Assembly (NCBI GenBank): GCA_030681195.1
Contig: JAUXXJ010000051.1
Coordinates: 1-64,000 of the forward strand
Reading direction: 5' to 3'
DNA from: Rhodocyclaceae bacterium
Lineage (GTDB): Bacteria; Pseudomonadota; Gammaproteobacteria; Burkholderiales; Rhodocyclaceae
DNA length: 64,000 bases
The notes beneath the pieces were generated by a model. The model saw only the letters and a program-made list of their open reading frames with translations, searched no databases and was not told the DNA's origin. Of the stretch, positions 36,805 to 46,570 are shown one piece after another (within the stretch, counting starts at the first letter, position 1; each line of letters starts with the position of its first letter). A program made the translations under genes and the position numbers.

Positions 36805-37215
36805 ATGAAACGTCAGTCCGGTTTTACCCTTATCGAAGTCATGATTGTCGTCGCGATTATCGGCATTCTCGCGGCGGTTGCCCTGCCGAGCTACAAGAAC
36901 TACATCATGCGCGGCCACCGGTCGGCGGCACAGTCTTTCATGATGGCCGTTGCCCAGAAGCAGGAACAGTATCTGCTGGACGCCCGCCAGTATGCCGAAG
37001 TCACCTCCGATGCTGAATTCTCGACCGTCGGGCTTTCCGTCCCCAAGGAAGTCAGCCCTTATTACACAATCACGGTTAGCTATGTAGCGAGTGATCCACG
37101 CACCTACAGCATCCAGGCTGCTCCCAAGGGCTCGCAGGCCACCGAGAGTTGCGGCACGCTCACGCTGACCAACACCGGAAGCAAGACCGCAACCGGTAGC
37201 GGCTCCTGCTGGTAA
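36805..37215 (+). CDS. pilE: type IV pilin PilE-like
   Basis: A 136-residue pilin with the prepilin leader MKRQSG and cleavage before [19 protein letters not shown], Glu at +5. The C-terminal pair of Cys (ESCGTL and SGSCW) would form the D-loop disulfide. It heads the operon pilE-fimT-pilV-pilW-pilX-pilY1, in which products form the pilus tip complex; it is the PilE minor pilin of that set rather than necessarily the main subunit. Confidence 0.88.
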   Translation: MKRQSGFTLIEVMIVVAIIGILAAVALPSYKNYIMRGHRSAAQSFMMAVAQKQEQYLLDARQYAEVTSDAEFSTVGLSVPKEVSPYYTITVSYVASDPRTYSIQAAPKGSQATESCGTLTLTNTGSKTATGSGSCW

Positions 37216-37221
37216 TCCATC

Positions 37222-37680
37222 ATGACCCACCACCGCCAGCAAGGCTTCAGCCTCATCGAACTGATGGTTACCTTGGCTGTGCTGGCGATCATCATCGCAA
37301 TTGCCGTTCCCTCATTCAAAACCATGATCCTGAACCAGCGCGTCAAGTCCGCCAGTTTCGATATCGTGGCCAGCCTCGCCTACGCACGTGGCGAGGCGGT
37401 AAAGCAGAACGGTAATATCACCATCACCCCTACGGGTGGCAACTGGAGTAATGGCTGGACCATGAGCGGATCCGGCGGTGTATTCAAGACCCAGTCTGCC
37501 TTTGCCAATGTCACGATTACCGGCCCCGCCACCATCGTCTTCGGTCGCAGCGGCCGGGTCACCGCCGGCACCGGCAACATCCAGATTGATGACAGCGAGT
37601 CGAGTTCCGCCATCGTCCCGCGCTGCATTGCCATCGGCGTAACCGGCCAACCAAAATCAAAAACCGGAGCCTGCACATGA
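37222..37680 (+). CDS. fimT: minor pilin FimT/GspH-like
   Basis: A 152-residue prepilin (leader MTHHRQQG, then FSLIELMVTLAVLAIIIAIA) with the RSGRVT...CIAIGVTGQPKSKTGAC C-terminal pattern of FimT/FimU-type minor pilins. FimT can bind DNA in natural transformation in some species. It overlaps pilV by 4 bp. Confidence 0.82.
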   Translation: MTHHRQQGFSLIELMVTLAVLAIIIAIAVPSFKTMILNQRVKSASFDIVASLAYARGEAVKQNGNITITPTGGNWSNGWTMSGSGGVFKTQSAFANVTITGPATIVFGRSGRVTAGTGNIQIDDSESSSAIVPRCIAIGVTGQPKSKTGACT

Positions 37681-38249
37681 AGCGACAAACCGGTGCCACG
37701 ATGATCGAAGTCCTGGTCACCATCCTGATCATTTCCGCCGGCCTGCTTGGCATGGCCGGTATGCAGGCGCGTTCGCACTCGTTCGAATTCGAGTCCTACC
37801 AGCGTGCGCAGGCGCTGATCATCCTGCAGGACATCGTCAGCAAAATGAATGCCAACGCCACCTACCTCGACGTTGACCTCACGACCACCATTGACAATCT
37901 CGCCAACTACGTCACGACAGGCGTCGGCTCGGGCATCTCCGATGCCAGCGATTGTTATGGCTCATCCATGACCCGGGCACAATCCGATCTTTGCGAGTGG
38001 AGCAAATCGCTCAAAGGCGCGGCTGAACTCTCGGGTAGTCAGAACGCCGGCGCCATGATCAACGGCCACGGCTGCATCGCCCAGGTCAGTGGCACTACCT
38101 CCTACCTCGTCTCCGTCGTCTGGCAGGGCATGAGCGACACGGTACCGCCGGTGACCGACTGCGGCAATTCAACATCGCTCTACCCCTCCGAGAATCGCCG
38201 TCGTGCCGTTACCGCCGTCGTCGCCATACCCGATCTCGGGGCGCCCTAG
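37677..38249 (+). CDS. pilV: type IV pilus minor pilin PilV
   Basis: A 190-residue prepilin with leader MKRQTG followed by ATMIEVLVTILIISAGLLGMAGMQ, the LIISAGLLGMA segment being typical of PilV. The residue after the cleavage Gly is Ala rather than Phe. Start overlaps the fimT stop by 4 bp. Confidence 0.88.
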   Translation: MKRQTGATMIEVLVTILIISAGLLGMAGMQARSHSFEFESYQRAQALIILQDIVSKMNANATYLDVDLTTTIDNLANYVTTGVGSGISDASDCYGSSMTRAQSDLCEWSKSLKGAAELSGSQNAGAMINGHGCIAQVSGTTSYLVSVVWQGMSDTVPPVTDCGNSTSLYPSENRRRAVTAVVAIPDLGAP

Positions 38250-38255
38250 GAGAAA

Positions 38256-39374
38256 GTGATGCACAACCTTCCCCGCCGCCAGTCTGGTCTCTCCCTGATC
38301 GAACTGATGATCGCCATGGCGATCGGTCTGATCATCCTGGCCGGCATGGTCAGCATCTTCGCCTCGTCATCACAATCGCACAACGAGCTGGAAAAAGCCT
38401 CCCGACAAATCGAAAACGGGCGCTATGCCATCGAAATGCTGCGCGAAGAAATTGAACTGGCCGGCTTCTATGGTGACTACATGCCCATTTCAAGCACGAC
38501 CTGGACAACCCCCGACCCCTGCACGACCATCCTCAATGACATGCAATTTTCTGCAGCGGCCGTGCCCCCCAGCATCCCCTCCGGGTTGTATGGCATTGAT
38601 GGGGCCGATGCGCTTAGTGGCAATTGCGCCACCATCTTGTCCAACCGTCAAAGCGGCACCGACATTCTTGTCGTTCGGCGCGCCAGCACCACGAGCATTG
38701 CCCTTGATGCAGATGCCGACAACGTCCTCGACACACCGCAGCCGATCACCACCGACGAGTACTATCTTCAGGTCTCCAACTGCGCAGATGCGCCGGCCGA
38801 ATCGGCATTCGTCATGAGCCGGATTCCCGGCGACTTTACCCTGCACACGGTCAAGCCCGCTGGTGCGCCCTTGAGCTGCATGAATGGCGGGCTGGCGCCT
38901 GCCCGCAAATATGTCGTGCGCCTCTTCTACATCGCTACCTGCAACATCTGCAGCCCGAGCGACGGCATTCCCACCCTCAAGATGGTCGAACTGACAGGCG
39001 GTAGCGGCTGTGGCAATGACCCAAGCACTGCCTGTGGCAGCTTTACCTCCCTACCGATTGCAGAGGGCATCGAGAACATGCAACTCGAATTCGGCATCGA
39101 CAACAAGTTGCAGTCCGGGGTATCAGGAGCAGACGGCAGTCCGGACGCCTACGAGACCGCCAGTGCCGTCACCACCTGGAACGACGTGGTCTCCGCCAGG
39201 GCCTTCATCCTCGCCCGCAATACCGAACCCTCCATGGGCTATACCAATACCAAGACTTATGTGCTCAGTTCCGATGGCAGTGTCACGGTGAGCGGTGGTA
39301 ACGACCACTACCGCCGCCATGCCTATGCGCTGACAGCACGCGCCAACAACATTGCCGGAAGGAGACAGCAATGA
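38256..39374 (+). CDS. pilW: type IV pilus assembly protein PilW
   Basis: A 372-residue prepilin-like protein (LPRRQSG then LSLIELMIAMAIGLIILAGM) with the ASRQIENGRYAIEMLREEIELAGFYG segment of PilW and a YRRHAYALTARANNI ending. AGGAGAAAG lies before the ATG. It overlaps pilX by 4 bp. Confidence 0.9.
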   Translation: MMHNLPRRQSGLSLIELMIAMAIGLIILAGMVSIFASSSQSHNELEKASRQIENGRYAIEMLREEIELAGFYGDYMPISSTTWTTPDPCTTILNDMQFSAAAVPPSIPSGLYGIDGADALSGNCATILSNRQSGTDILVVRRASTTSIALDADADNVLDTPQPITTDEYYLQVSNCADAPAESAFVMSRIPGDFTLHTVKPAGAPLSCMNGGLAPARKYVVRLFYIATCNICSPSDGIPTLKMVELTGGSGCGNDPSTACGSFTSLPIAEGIENMQLEFGIDNKLQSGVSGADGSPDAYETASAVTTWNDVVSARAFILARNTEPSMGYTNTKTYVLSSDGSVTVSGGNDHYRRHAYALTARANNIAGRRQQ

Positions 39375-39937
39375 GGCTTCATCAGCGCGGTGCTACCCTG
39401 GTGATCGGACTGATCATGCTGGTCATGATGACCCTGCTCGGCGTGTCCGCGTTCAACATGAGCACCTCCTATTTCCGGGTCATCAGCAATATGCAATTCC
39501 AGGCAGAAGCCACCGTCGCTGCCCAGGCCGCCGTCAATGAGATCGTCAGCAAGGGCTCCTACTTCACCGACCCGTCCACCGCCCCCACCTCAAGTCAGAT
39601 CGACATCAACGGCGATGGCAACCCGGACTACACCGTCACGCTGGCCCAGCCCTGCCTGTTGTCGGCGGTGGCCATCACCGTCTCGGAGCTTTCCCCCGCC
39701 AATGCCGATGACCTGAAATGCCTGGGTACGGCCGTTGGCAAAAACACCGGCATCATGGGCCAAAACACCGGCGCGGCGCCCTCCGAATGCGCCCGCGTCA
39801 GCTGGCGCGTCACCGCCACCGTCAATGACAGCTTTACGCGTGCCAAAACCGAAGTTACTGAAGGCGTTGCCGTGCGTATGGACCGCTCCATCGCCGACGC
39901 CTACAAGAACGATAGCGCCCGCCGCTGCACTTCCTGA
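39371..39937 (+). CDS. pilX: type IV pilus assembly protein PilX
   Basis: A 188-residue protein with an N-terminal hydrophobic segment (GATLVIGLIMLVMMTLLGVSAFNMS) lacking the Glu+5 of prepilins, as in PilX. It lies between pilW and pilY1, 29 bp before the latter, and belongs to the tip complex. Confidence 0.88.
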   Translation: MRLHQRGATLVIGLIMLVMMTLLGVSAFNMSTSYFRVISNMQFQAEATVAAQAAVNEIVSKGSYFTDPSTAPTSSQIDINGDGNPDYTVTLAQPCLLSAVAITVSELSPANADDLKCLGTAVGKNTGIMGQNTGAAPSECARVSWRVTATVNDSFTRAKTEVTEGVAVRMDRSIADAYKNDSARRCTS

Positions 39938-39966
39938 TCGCCCACATCTCTTACCGGAGATTCGCC

Positions 39967-42900
39967 ATGGCCACACTGAACATCCTCAAGCATCTCGCCC
40001 TCGTTGCCACCCTCGCCATGCCGATGCTGAGCAATGCCGAAGACATTGACTTATTCGAAGGTGGCGCTGCCATCACGGGTGCCAAGCCAAATGTCTTGAT
40101 CGTATTGGATAACACGGCTAACTGGTCACGCGCCTCAGAATGGAATTCAACAGATGCCGAAGCGACCCAGGGTGCGGCACAGATTGAGGCAATCAAGACC
40201 GCGTTGTCAGTGCTTGATGCCAACGTGCGCGTTGGCATCATGATGCAGTCCCAAAGCGGTAACAACGCGGGCGGCTACATCCGCTTTGGCGTGCGCGAGA
40301 TGACCACGGCCAACAAAGATGCGCTTACTGCCATCCTTTCAGGCATCAAGCCCAATGTCGGCGATCCTGCTGAGAAAATCTCATCGCCCAACTACAGTCG
40401 CACCCTGCGCGAGGTGTATCAATACTTCAGCAACCAGACGATTTACGGACCCAACGACAGCAAGCGCGACTACACCGGCAATGGGAGCTACAACATCAAC
40501 TACACGGCCGGCAATGTTGCCGGTAACCCACTCTCCAGCATCGCTGACGATTCATACGAGACGCCCCTGTCGGCCACCGCACCCTGTGCCAAGAACTACA
40601 TCATTTTCGTTGGGAACGAGTGGTATCAAAGCGGACAGCCTGAGAACGATGGCGGCCTCTCCGGTTTGCCCAGTGCCAACACCACGCAGATTTACACCAC
40701 CAATGGCGGCGACAAAAAGTTTTCCGACGAGTGGACTCGTTACCTCAAACAGGTCGGGGTAAGTGCCCCCTGCACCGGCGACGTCTGTGCCGACGGCAAA
40801 GTCCTTACCTACACCATCAACGTTTGCTACAAAAGTTGCATTACACAACCGCAACTTGGCGTCGAACAGGAGTCGCTCCTGAAAAGCATGGCAGCGGTCG
40901 GCGGGGGACGATATTTCCGCGCCACCAGTACGCAGGAGATCAAAACTGCGCTGGCGACCATCTTCAACGAGGTTCAGGCCGTCAACAGTGTCTTTACCTC
41001 GGCCAGTCTGCCCGTGTCTGTAAATACCCAGGGCACCTATCTCAACCAGATCTACATGGGCGTCTTTCGCCCGGATGGCAGCGGTGCCCCGCGCTGGATG
41101 GGTAATTTGAAGCAATACAAGTTCGGGCTGACTACCGACGCTACCGGGGCTGACGTCATCTTTCTGGCCGACAAAAATGGTAACGAGGCCGTCAACACCC
41201 AGACCGGCTTTGTTTCCCCGAATGCCGCGAGCTATTGGACCAGCGAAATTAGTCCGGCCTGTAGTTCCGATCCCAGCAAAGGATTCTGGTGCTTCAACCC
41301 CTCCGGGGTCGGGCAAGACAAGGATCTGCCCGATGGCGACCTGGTTGAGCGCGGGGGCGCAGGCCAGCGGTTGCGCGCCCTGGGACCGACGGCGCGCACT
41401 ATTTTGACCTGCAAACCGGACTGTACCAGCGGTAACGCGCCATCTGCCTGGTCCACCGGCAATGCGGCCCTGGTCAGTTCCATGACTGGCGTCACCTCTA
41501 CCGTTAGCCTCTCGCGCTCCGGCCCAACGGTGACGGCCACCACGGCCGCAGCGCTGGGTATTTCCGCCACCGACACGGTCAGCATCAGCGGCGCCACCGT
41601 GGCCGCCTACAACGGACTCAAGAGCGTGACCAAGCTGTCCGACACTCAATTCAGCTTCAGCATCGCCGAAACGCCCCCCACGCCCGCCACCGGCACCAAC
41701 ATGACGGTATCCAGTGGCAGCAGTACCTCCCCGGTCATCACGAACCTGACCTTCGATACTACGCCTGGCAGTCCCACCTATGGCAAGGCGATTGCCACCG
41801 TCGGCGGACATGGCTTCATTAATGGTCAAAGCATCACCATCGCCGGGGTAACTGGCGTCGCAAAGGACCTGGTACTGAACGGCACCTTCACTATCACCGT
41901 CATTGACAGCAACACCTTCAGCTATACCCCCACGCTGGCAACGACAACCACCGAGACGCCAGCGGCAATCAATCGCGGCGCCGGGGGTACGGCAACTTGC
42001 GGCGGCACCACATACAACATCGCCAGCATCCGCCGCGACGCCGGAAACGACATCGTGACCGTCGTCACCACGACAAGCAATAACGCCAATTGCAAGATGA
42101 ACCCATCCGCAGCGACCGTAACAATTGCCGATGTTGCCGAAGATGCTGCCTACAACACCAGCATTGCGCTACATGGCGTGGATGGAACTTGTCCGAACTA
42201 TTCTTCGACCAACAATAACCATACCCTCTGCTACACCATCACGCGCAGCAGTACGAGCACCCCACTCACTCCGACCTCGCCTGCCGCTGGTACCCCCCAA
42301 ACTGCCACGGGCAAGCCGACGCGCGCCATTGCCTCGATCACGCGCACGGACGGCAATGCCAGCAACCTCGCTACGGTGACCGTCACCACCACCAGTGACC
42401 ACGGTTTCAGCGGCGCCACCTCTGTGGAAGTTGTCGGCGCAGACGCAACCACCATGAACGACTACAACGGGGTCAAGACCACGGCCGCCAACGCACTGGC
42501 CTTCCCGGCCGCCAACACCATCACCTACACCCTGACCACCGGACCGACCGCCAACGCCACCGGTACGGCTGGCAAGGGTTTCACACTTGATGCCAGCGCA
42601 CTGATCAACTGGATGCGTGGCGCCGACAATCGTGAAGATGAAAACAGCAACAACGACTTCACCGACGTACGCGCCTCAATCCATGGCGATGTGCTGCACT
42701 CACGTCCCCTGGTGATCAATTACGGCGGCAGCACAGGCATCTATGCCTTTTACGGTTCCAACGACGGCACCTTGCGCGCCGTCAAGGGTGGCCAGGCCGA
42801 TACGGACGGCCAGGAAGCCTGGTCCTTCATCGCCCCGGAACACTACGCCAAGTTGGGCCGTCTTTACCTGAACAGTCCGCTGGTCAAGTTCCCGAATACC

Positions 42901-44274
42901 TCGAACCTGATTACACCCACACCTACCGCCCGCGACTATTTCTTCGACGGTAACCTGGGGGTGTTCCAGAATGCCGCACTGACAACAACGCACATCTTTG
43001 CTTCAATGCGTCGTGGTGGCCGCTTCATTTATGCCTTCGACGTCAGTTCGCCAACGGCACCGGAATTCCTTTGGAAGATTGCCAACACGGATAGTGGTTA
43101 TTCCGAACTCGGGCAAACGTGGTCGGAGCCCAAGGTGATTCCAATCCGCAAAACAGCCGGTGTCGCCTGTTCGGCCAGTAACGACAGCAGCTACACTCGT
43201 GCGCTCGTTTTTGGTGCCGGATATGACCCGACCGAAGAAGACAGAACGGCTGGCACCGTGCGCAACCCAACTATGGGGCGCGGCATCTTCGTGGTTAATG
43301 CAGAAACTGGCGCCCTGATCAGGCAGATCAACATGCCCAATAACGCCGTCGCGGGGATCGCGAATGCCACCAAGCGTTACAGCGTTCCCTCGGAAGTTGC
43401 CACGCTCGACATCAGCGGGGATGGTTGTATAGACCGCCTCTATGTCGGTGACACGGGGGCCAACCTCTTCCGCGTGGATATCGACGATGCCAATCCGATT
43501 AACTGGAAATCCTACAAACTCGCCGCGTTGGGTGATATCGAAGGCAACGGCGGCAACAATGACCGCAAGATCCTCTACCCACCCGATGTTGTCCTTGGCT
43601 TCATCGGAGGACAACAGGTTGCCTATGTGCTTGCTGGTACCGGTGACCGCGAACAGCCGCGTACGGCAGCCATCCACGACATGTTCTTTATGATCAAGGA
43701 CACAATCGCGACAGGCACCGATCCCGCCACGCTTACCCCGTTGAAGTTGACGGATCTGACTCAGGCCACTAACTTCAATGCGGCAACCTCAACCCTTGAT
43801 GCCACCCTGTCATCATTCAAGGGCTGGTATATCGACTATGGTGACAAGAATGGGGATGGCACGCGCGAAGAAACCGGTGAAAAAACCGTGAATGCACCTA
43901 CCACGGTCGGGGGTATCACCTTCTTTGGCACCAACCGACCGATGAGTGCAACGGAAATTGCAGCGCGCAACAACTGCTCGCCAGACCTCGGCATTGCCCG
44001 TGGCTATGCGATCAATTTCCAGAATGCCACGGCTGCGTTTGACCGTGACGGCGACGGCCAAAAAGATGACTTGTTTGCCAACTTCGCGGGCGGCGGCCTG
44101 CCCCCCTCGCCCGTATCCGGGGTCGTGCAGATCGACGAGAACAAGACCGTTCGCTTCGTGATCGGCGGCGGCGGCGGCGGCGATGAGGGCTCCGCGATCG
44201 AAGGCACAAAACTGCAGGCATCCCCGAGCAGCCGCAGAACACGCGTGTTCTGGTATTTCAAGAAGGATGACTGA
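39967..44274 (+). CDS. pilY1: type IV pilus tip adhesin PilY1, with a long central insertion
   Basis: A 1435-residue secreted protein. Signal peptide (ALVATLAMPMLSNA-ED), a von Willebrand A-like N-terminal part (PNVLIVLDNTANWS, residues about 35-345), and the PilY1 beta-propeller from about residue 870 (INWMRGADNREDE, SIHGDVLHSRPLVINYG). The calcium site DISGDGCIDRLYVGD lies near 1148, and two further Asp/Gly loops near 1290 and 1360. Between about 505 and 868 lies a Ser/Thr-rich insertion with three related units (TDTVSISGATVAAYNG; HGFINGQSITIAGVTG; HGFSGATSVEVVGADA). PilY1 primes pilus assembly and controls retraction and adhesion. Ends with a Gly run and KKDD. Confidence 0.92.
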   Translation: MATLNILKHLALVATLAMPMLSNAEDIDLFEGGAAITGAKPNVLIVLDNTANWSRASEWNSTDAEATQGAAQIEAIKTALSVLDANVRVGIMMQSQSGNNAGGYIRFGVREMTTANKDALTAILSGIKPNVGDPAEKISSPNYSRTLREVYQYFSNQTIYGPNDSKRDYTGNGSYNINYTAGNVAGNPLSSIADDSYETPLSATAPCAKNYIIFVGNEWYQSGQPENDGGLSGLPSANTTQIYTTNGGDKKFSDEWTRYLKQVGVSAPCTGDVCADGKVLTYTINVCYKSCITQPQLGVEQESLLKSMAAVGGGRYFRATSTQEIKTALATIFNEVQAVNSVFTSASLPVSVNTQGTYLNQIYMGVFRPDGSGAPRWMGNLKQYKFGLTTDATGADVIFLADKNGNEAVNTQTGFVSPNAASYWTSEISPACSSDPSKGFWCFNPSGVGQDKDLPDGDLVERGGAGQRLRALGPTARTILTCKPDCTSGNAPSAWSTGNAALVSSMTGVTSTVSLSRSGPTVTATTAAALGISATDTVSISGATVAAYNGLKSVTKLSDTQFSFSIAETPPTPATGTNMTVSSGSSTSPVITNLTFDTTPGSPTYGKAIATVGGHGFINGQSITIAGVTGVAKDLVLNGTFTITVIDSNTFSYTPTLATTTTETPAAINRGAGGTATCGGTTYNIASIRRDAGNDIVTVVTTTSNNANCKMNPSAATVTIADVAEDAAYNTSIALHGVDGTCPNYSSTNNNHTLCYTITRSSTSTPLTPTSPAAGTPQTATGKPTRAIASITRTDGNASNLATVTVTTTSDHGFSGATSVEVVGADATTMNDYNGVKTTAANALAFPAANTITYTLTTGPTANATGTAGKGFTLDASALINWMRGADNREDENSNNDFTDVRASIHGDVLHSRPLVINYGGSTGIYAFYGSNDGTLRAVKGGQADTDGQEAWSFIAPEHYAKLGRLYLNSPLVKFPNTSNLITPTPTARDYFFDGNLGVFQNAALTTTHIFASMRRGGRFIYAFDVSSPTAPEFLWKIANTDSGYSELGQTWSEPKVIPIRKTAGVACSASNDSSYTRALVFGAGYDPTEEDRTAGTVRNPTMGRGIFVVNAETGALIRQINMPNNAVAGIANATKRYSVPSEVATLDISGDGCIDRLYVGDTGANLFRVDIDDANPINWKSYKLAALGDIEGNGGNNDRKILYPPDVVLGFIGGQQVAYVLAGTGDREQPRTAAIHDMFFMIKDTIATGTDPATLTPLKLTDLTQATNFNAATSTLDATLSSFKGWYIDYGDKNGDGTREETGEKTVNAPTTVGGITFFGTNRPMSATEIAARNNCSPDLGIARGYAINFQNATAAFDRDGDGQKDDLFANFAGGGLPPSPVSGVVQIDENKTVRFVIGGGGGGDEGSAIEGTKLQASPSSRRTRVFWYFKKDD

Positions 44275-44277
44275 TTT

Positions 44278-44313
44278 CTTGCCGGGTTCGGAAGCCGTTC
44301 CGAACCCGGCAAG
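44278..44313 (+). terminator. 16-bp perfect hairpin after pilY1
   Basis: Arms 44278-44293 (CTTGCCGGGTTCGGAA) and 44298-44313 are perfect complements around a 4-base loop, starting four bases after the pilY1 stop. No T run follows, so it may act as a partial terminator or an RNA-stabilising 3' structure. Confidence 0.6.
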
Positions 44314-44335
44314 CACCAACGAGTCGCCCTACCTC

Positions 44336-44941
44336 ATGCGTTTGGCCGCTTGCCTGCTGGGCTCCTGCGTGTTGCATGCCTTGCTCCTCACCCTGCCCAG
44401 CGGTGGCAGTTCAGGATCGACGGTGACAAGCAATCGCCCACATTTGCCGCCATTACGCGTAAGGCTAGGAGAGGCAACCGAGATCAACGCACCGCTGGCA
44501 ACCACCCCATCCACTTCAAGCACGCGCTCGGTCAGCACCGGCCCTCAACGCGACGTCGTGCCGGAGATGCAGGATGCCACCCCTCCCGGTGAGATGGGCT
44601 TAGCCGCCCCTTACTATGCGATGGAAGATTTATCTCGTCCTCCGGAAGCCCTGACGGAATACGGGCCGGCGCCGCACGACACCCCCGAGGGACGCGCCGG
44701 GGGCAAGGCTAGGCTGCGCGTCTGGATCAACCGTGCCGGTCTTGTCGACCGTGTCACTTTACTGGACAGCAACTTGCCCGACATTCTTACCCAAGCGGCC
44801 ATCACGGCTTTTCAGGTCATGCGGTTTCGGCCGGGCGAAATCTCAGGTCGGCCGGTGGCGAGTTGGTCTGAGATCGATATTGAATATGAGGCCCTGCCGG
44901 ACCCGGTCATCAAGCCAGATCTTTCGGCAAGGGGAAATTGA
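44336..44941 (+). CDS. TonB C-terminal-like protein
   Basis: A 201-residue protein with one N-terminal membrane helix ([19 protein letters not shown]), a Ser/Thr/Pro-rich linker and a TonB-like C-terminal domain ([27 protein letters not shown]...[16 protein letters not shown]). The start is placed at 44336 because a long hairpin covers the region before it; an ATG at 44267, overlapping the pilY1 stop, is the alternative. No exbB or exbD is near, so energy transduction is uncertain. Its end overlaps ispH convergently by 32 bp. Confidence 0.7.
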   Translation: MRLAACLLGSCVLHALLLTLPSGGSSGSTVTSNRPHLPPLRVRLGEATEINAPLATTPSTSSTRSVSTGPQRDVVPEMQDATPPGEMGLAAPYYAMEDLSRPPEALTEYGPAPHDTPEGRAGGKARLRVWINRAGLVDRVTLLDSNLPDILTQAAITAFQVMRFRPGEISGRPVASWSEIDIEYEALPDPVIKPDLSARGN

Positions 44942-45833
44942 CGCTTTCCGCAACACCTTCCAGCGTCTCCACTGCCCCTGCGCCCAGTGCCCTGAGTTGC
45001 TGAATAACCTCGTTCACCAGAACCTCTGGGGCAGAGGCACCTGCCGTCACGCCAACGCCGACTTTCCCGGCCAGCCAGCCAGGATCAATCTCGCTGGCGT
45101 TATCGACCAGATAAGCCGACACTCCCAGGTTCTTGGCGACCTCACGAAGACGATTCGAGTTCGAACTGTTTTTTGAGCCAACGACAATCACCAGATCAAC
45201 ACGGCAGGCCAGTTGTTTGACCGCATCCTGCCGGTTTTGCGTCGCGTAGCAAATGTCGTCCTTCTTCGGCCCAACGATATCGGGAAAACGCCGCTTCAAG
45301 GCCGACACAATCGCCGCCGCATCATCCACCGATAGCGTCGTTTGTGTGACATAAGCCAGTGCTGTCGTGCCAGCGCCGACATTTAGCGTGGCGACATCCT
45401 CGACATTTTCGACGAGGTACATGCCACCCGCGCTCTGTCCCATGGTGCCCTCGACCTCGGGGTGGCCTTTATGGCCGATCATTACCACTTCCCGCCCGGC
45501 CTTGCGGTGGCGTTCGACTTCGAGATGCACCTTGGTGACCAGCGGGCAAGTGGCATCGAATACTTTGAGGCCACGCTTGTCGGCTTCCTCGCGCACCGCC
45601 TTGGACACCCCATGTGCGCTGAAGATCAGCGTCGCGCCATCCGGCACTTCGTTCAGCTCCTCGACGAAGATCGCGCCCTTGGCCTTGAGGCCATCCACAA
45701 CAAAACGGTTATGCACCACCTCGTGACGCACGTAGATCGGCGCGCCAAATTTCTCCAGCGCCCGTTCGACAATGGCGATAGCGCGCTCGACGCCAGCGCA
45801 AAAACCACGCGGATTGGCGAGCAGGATTTCCAT
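44910..45833 (-). CDS. ispH: 4-hydroxy-3-methylbut-2-enyl diphosphate reductase
   Basis: A 307-residue iron-sulfur enzyme, the last step of the MEP isoprenoid pathway. Cluster Cys are in [23 protein letters not shown] and [27 protein letters not shown] is the family C-terminal motif. The ATG overlaps the vapC stop (TGATG). Residues [12 protein letters not shown] come from a stretch resembling the 24-bp element at low identity. ispA and dxs of the same pathway lie 11-13 kb away. Confidence 0.95.
   Translation of the reverse strand: MEILLANPRGFCAGVERAIAIVERALEKFGAPIYVRHEVVHNRFVVDGLKAKGAIFVEELNEVPDGATLIFSAHGVSKAVREEADKRGLKVFDATCPLVTKVHLEVERHRKAGREVVMIGHKGHPEVEGTMGQSAGGMYLVENVEDVATLNVGAGTTALAYVTQTTLSVDDAAAIVSALKRRFPDIVGPKKDDICYATQNRQDAVKQLACRVDLVIVVGSKNSSNSNRLREVAKNLGVSAYLVDNASEIDPGWLAGKVGVGVTAGASAPEVLVNEVIQQLRALGAGAVETLEGVAESVNFPLPKDLA
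45361..45384 (+). repeat. degenerate copy of the 24-bp element
   Basis: Matches the consensus at 20 of 24 positions, in the same orientation, antisense in ispH. It encodes VGAGTTA in a region where the family is variable. It may be a decayed copy or chance. Confidence 0.45.
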
Positions 45834-46219
45834 CAGAGAATCTCCACCAGATCGGAATAGGCTGCCAGCAAGCGGTCGGCCGTCACGAAACGCACCCCTT
45901 CCTCGATGGCCTGCGCAACCAGCAAGCGGTCGAAGGGATCGCGGTGGTGCCAGATCAGCGTTGCCAGGCGAATTGAGTGACGGACATCGAGCGGCAATTC
46001 GAGAAAGTCTGTGTCTCGCGCAGCCTGGGCAACCTCTTCCGCCTGGAACGGAAAGTCGGCGCGACCGAGCGATGACTTGATGGCAATTTCGGCAATCGAG
46101 ACAGCACTGAAGTAGACATCGACATTCCCGTCGCACAGGCGTTTTCCTAGCGCAGGGGATAGCTTTTCCGGTTGATAGATGACCCAGAGCAGTATCTGGG
46201 TGTCGATCAAGAGGCGCAT
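45833..46219 (-). CDS. PIN-domain toxin, VapC-like
   Basis: A 128-residue PIN ribonuclease: [15 protein letters not shown] with the first acidic residue, [13 protein letters not shown] with Glu, and [11 protein letters not shown]...FVTADR completing the Mg site. It overlaps the antitoxin gene by one base and the ispH start by one base. VapC toxins cut tRNA or rRNA. Confidence 0.87.
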   Translation of the reverse strand: MRLLIDTQILLWVIYQPEKLSPALGKRLCDGNVDVYFSAVSIAEIAIKSSLGRADFPFQAEEVAQAARDTDFLELPLDVRHSIRLATLIWHHRDPFDRLLVAQAIEEGVRFVTADRLLAAYSDLVEIL

Positions 46220-46500
46220 CAGGTAAGCATGCTCACGGCTTTCGCTACGCGTCCGACATCGGCAGGCCCATAAAACATGCCCTCGATGTCGGTGGCGAAG
46301 GGCGCATCAATATCGTCCGGCACTACATACTTTCCGGTGAGGATGCCGAGCCTGCGCGGTTTGCGTGTCGCCTCCGCCAACGGCATCAGGCGCGCCACCG
46401 GCCTGCCGGCCTTGGCAATGACGATCTCGGCGCCAGCGGCAGCCTGCTCGACCAAGCGCGACAAATGCGTCTTGGCTTCATGAATATTGATGGTGTGCAT
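46219..46500 (-). CDS. Phd/YefM-type antitoxin
   Basis: A 93-residue antitoxin: [40 protein letters not shown] is the Phd/YefM DNA-binding part; the C-terminal part binds the toxin. It precedes the VapC-like gene with a one-base overlap and would repress the pair. Confidence 0.87.
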   Translation of the reverse strand: MHTINIHEAKTHLSRLVEQAAAGAEIVIAKAGRPVARLMPLAEATRKPRRLGILTGKYVVPDDIDAPFATDIEGMFYGPADVGRVAKAVSMLT

Positions 46501-46570
46501 ACCGGACCTCTTGTGGACATTTGAACCAAGCTTAGTCTAGTTTAGTGAGGCATGCAATTGTTTTGCAGAT

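Noticed and set aside
40552-41829. A 425-codon minus-strand frame opposite pilY1
   Set aside because: Gly/Arg-rich antisense shadow of the pilY1 frame with no signal or domain.
45043-45066. A stretch in ispH resembling the 24-bp element (GCCGTCACGCC...CCGACTTTC)
   Set aside because: It encodes [15 protein letters not shown], whose TAGASAPE part is conserved in all IspH proteins, so the likeness follows from the native protein sequence.
46051-46065. AAAGTCGGCGCGACC in vapC, like the reverse of the element
   Set aside because: Only about 12 bases match and it encodes SLGRADFP, a usual PIN-domain segment.
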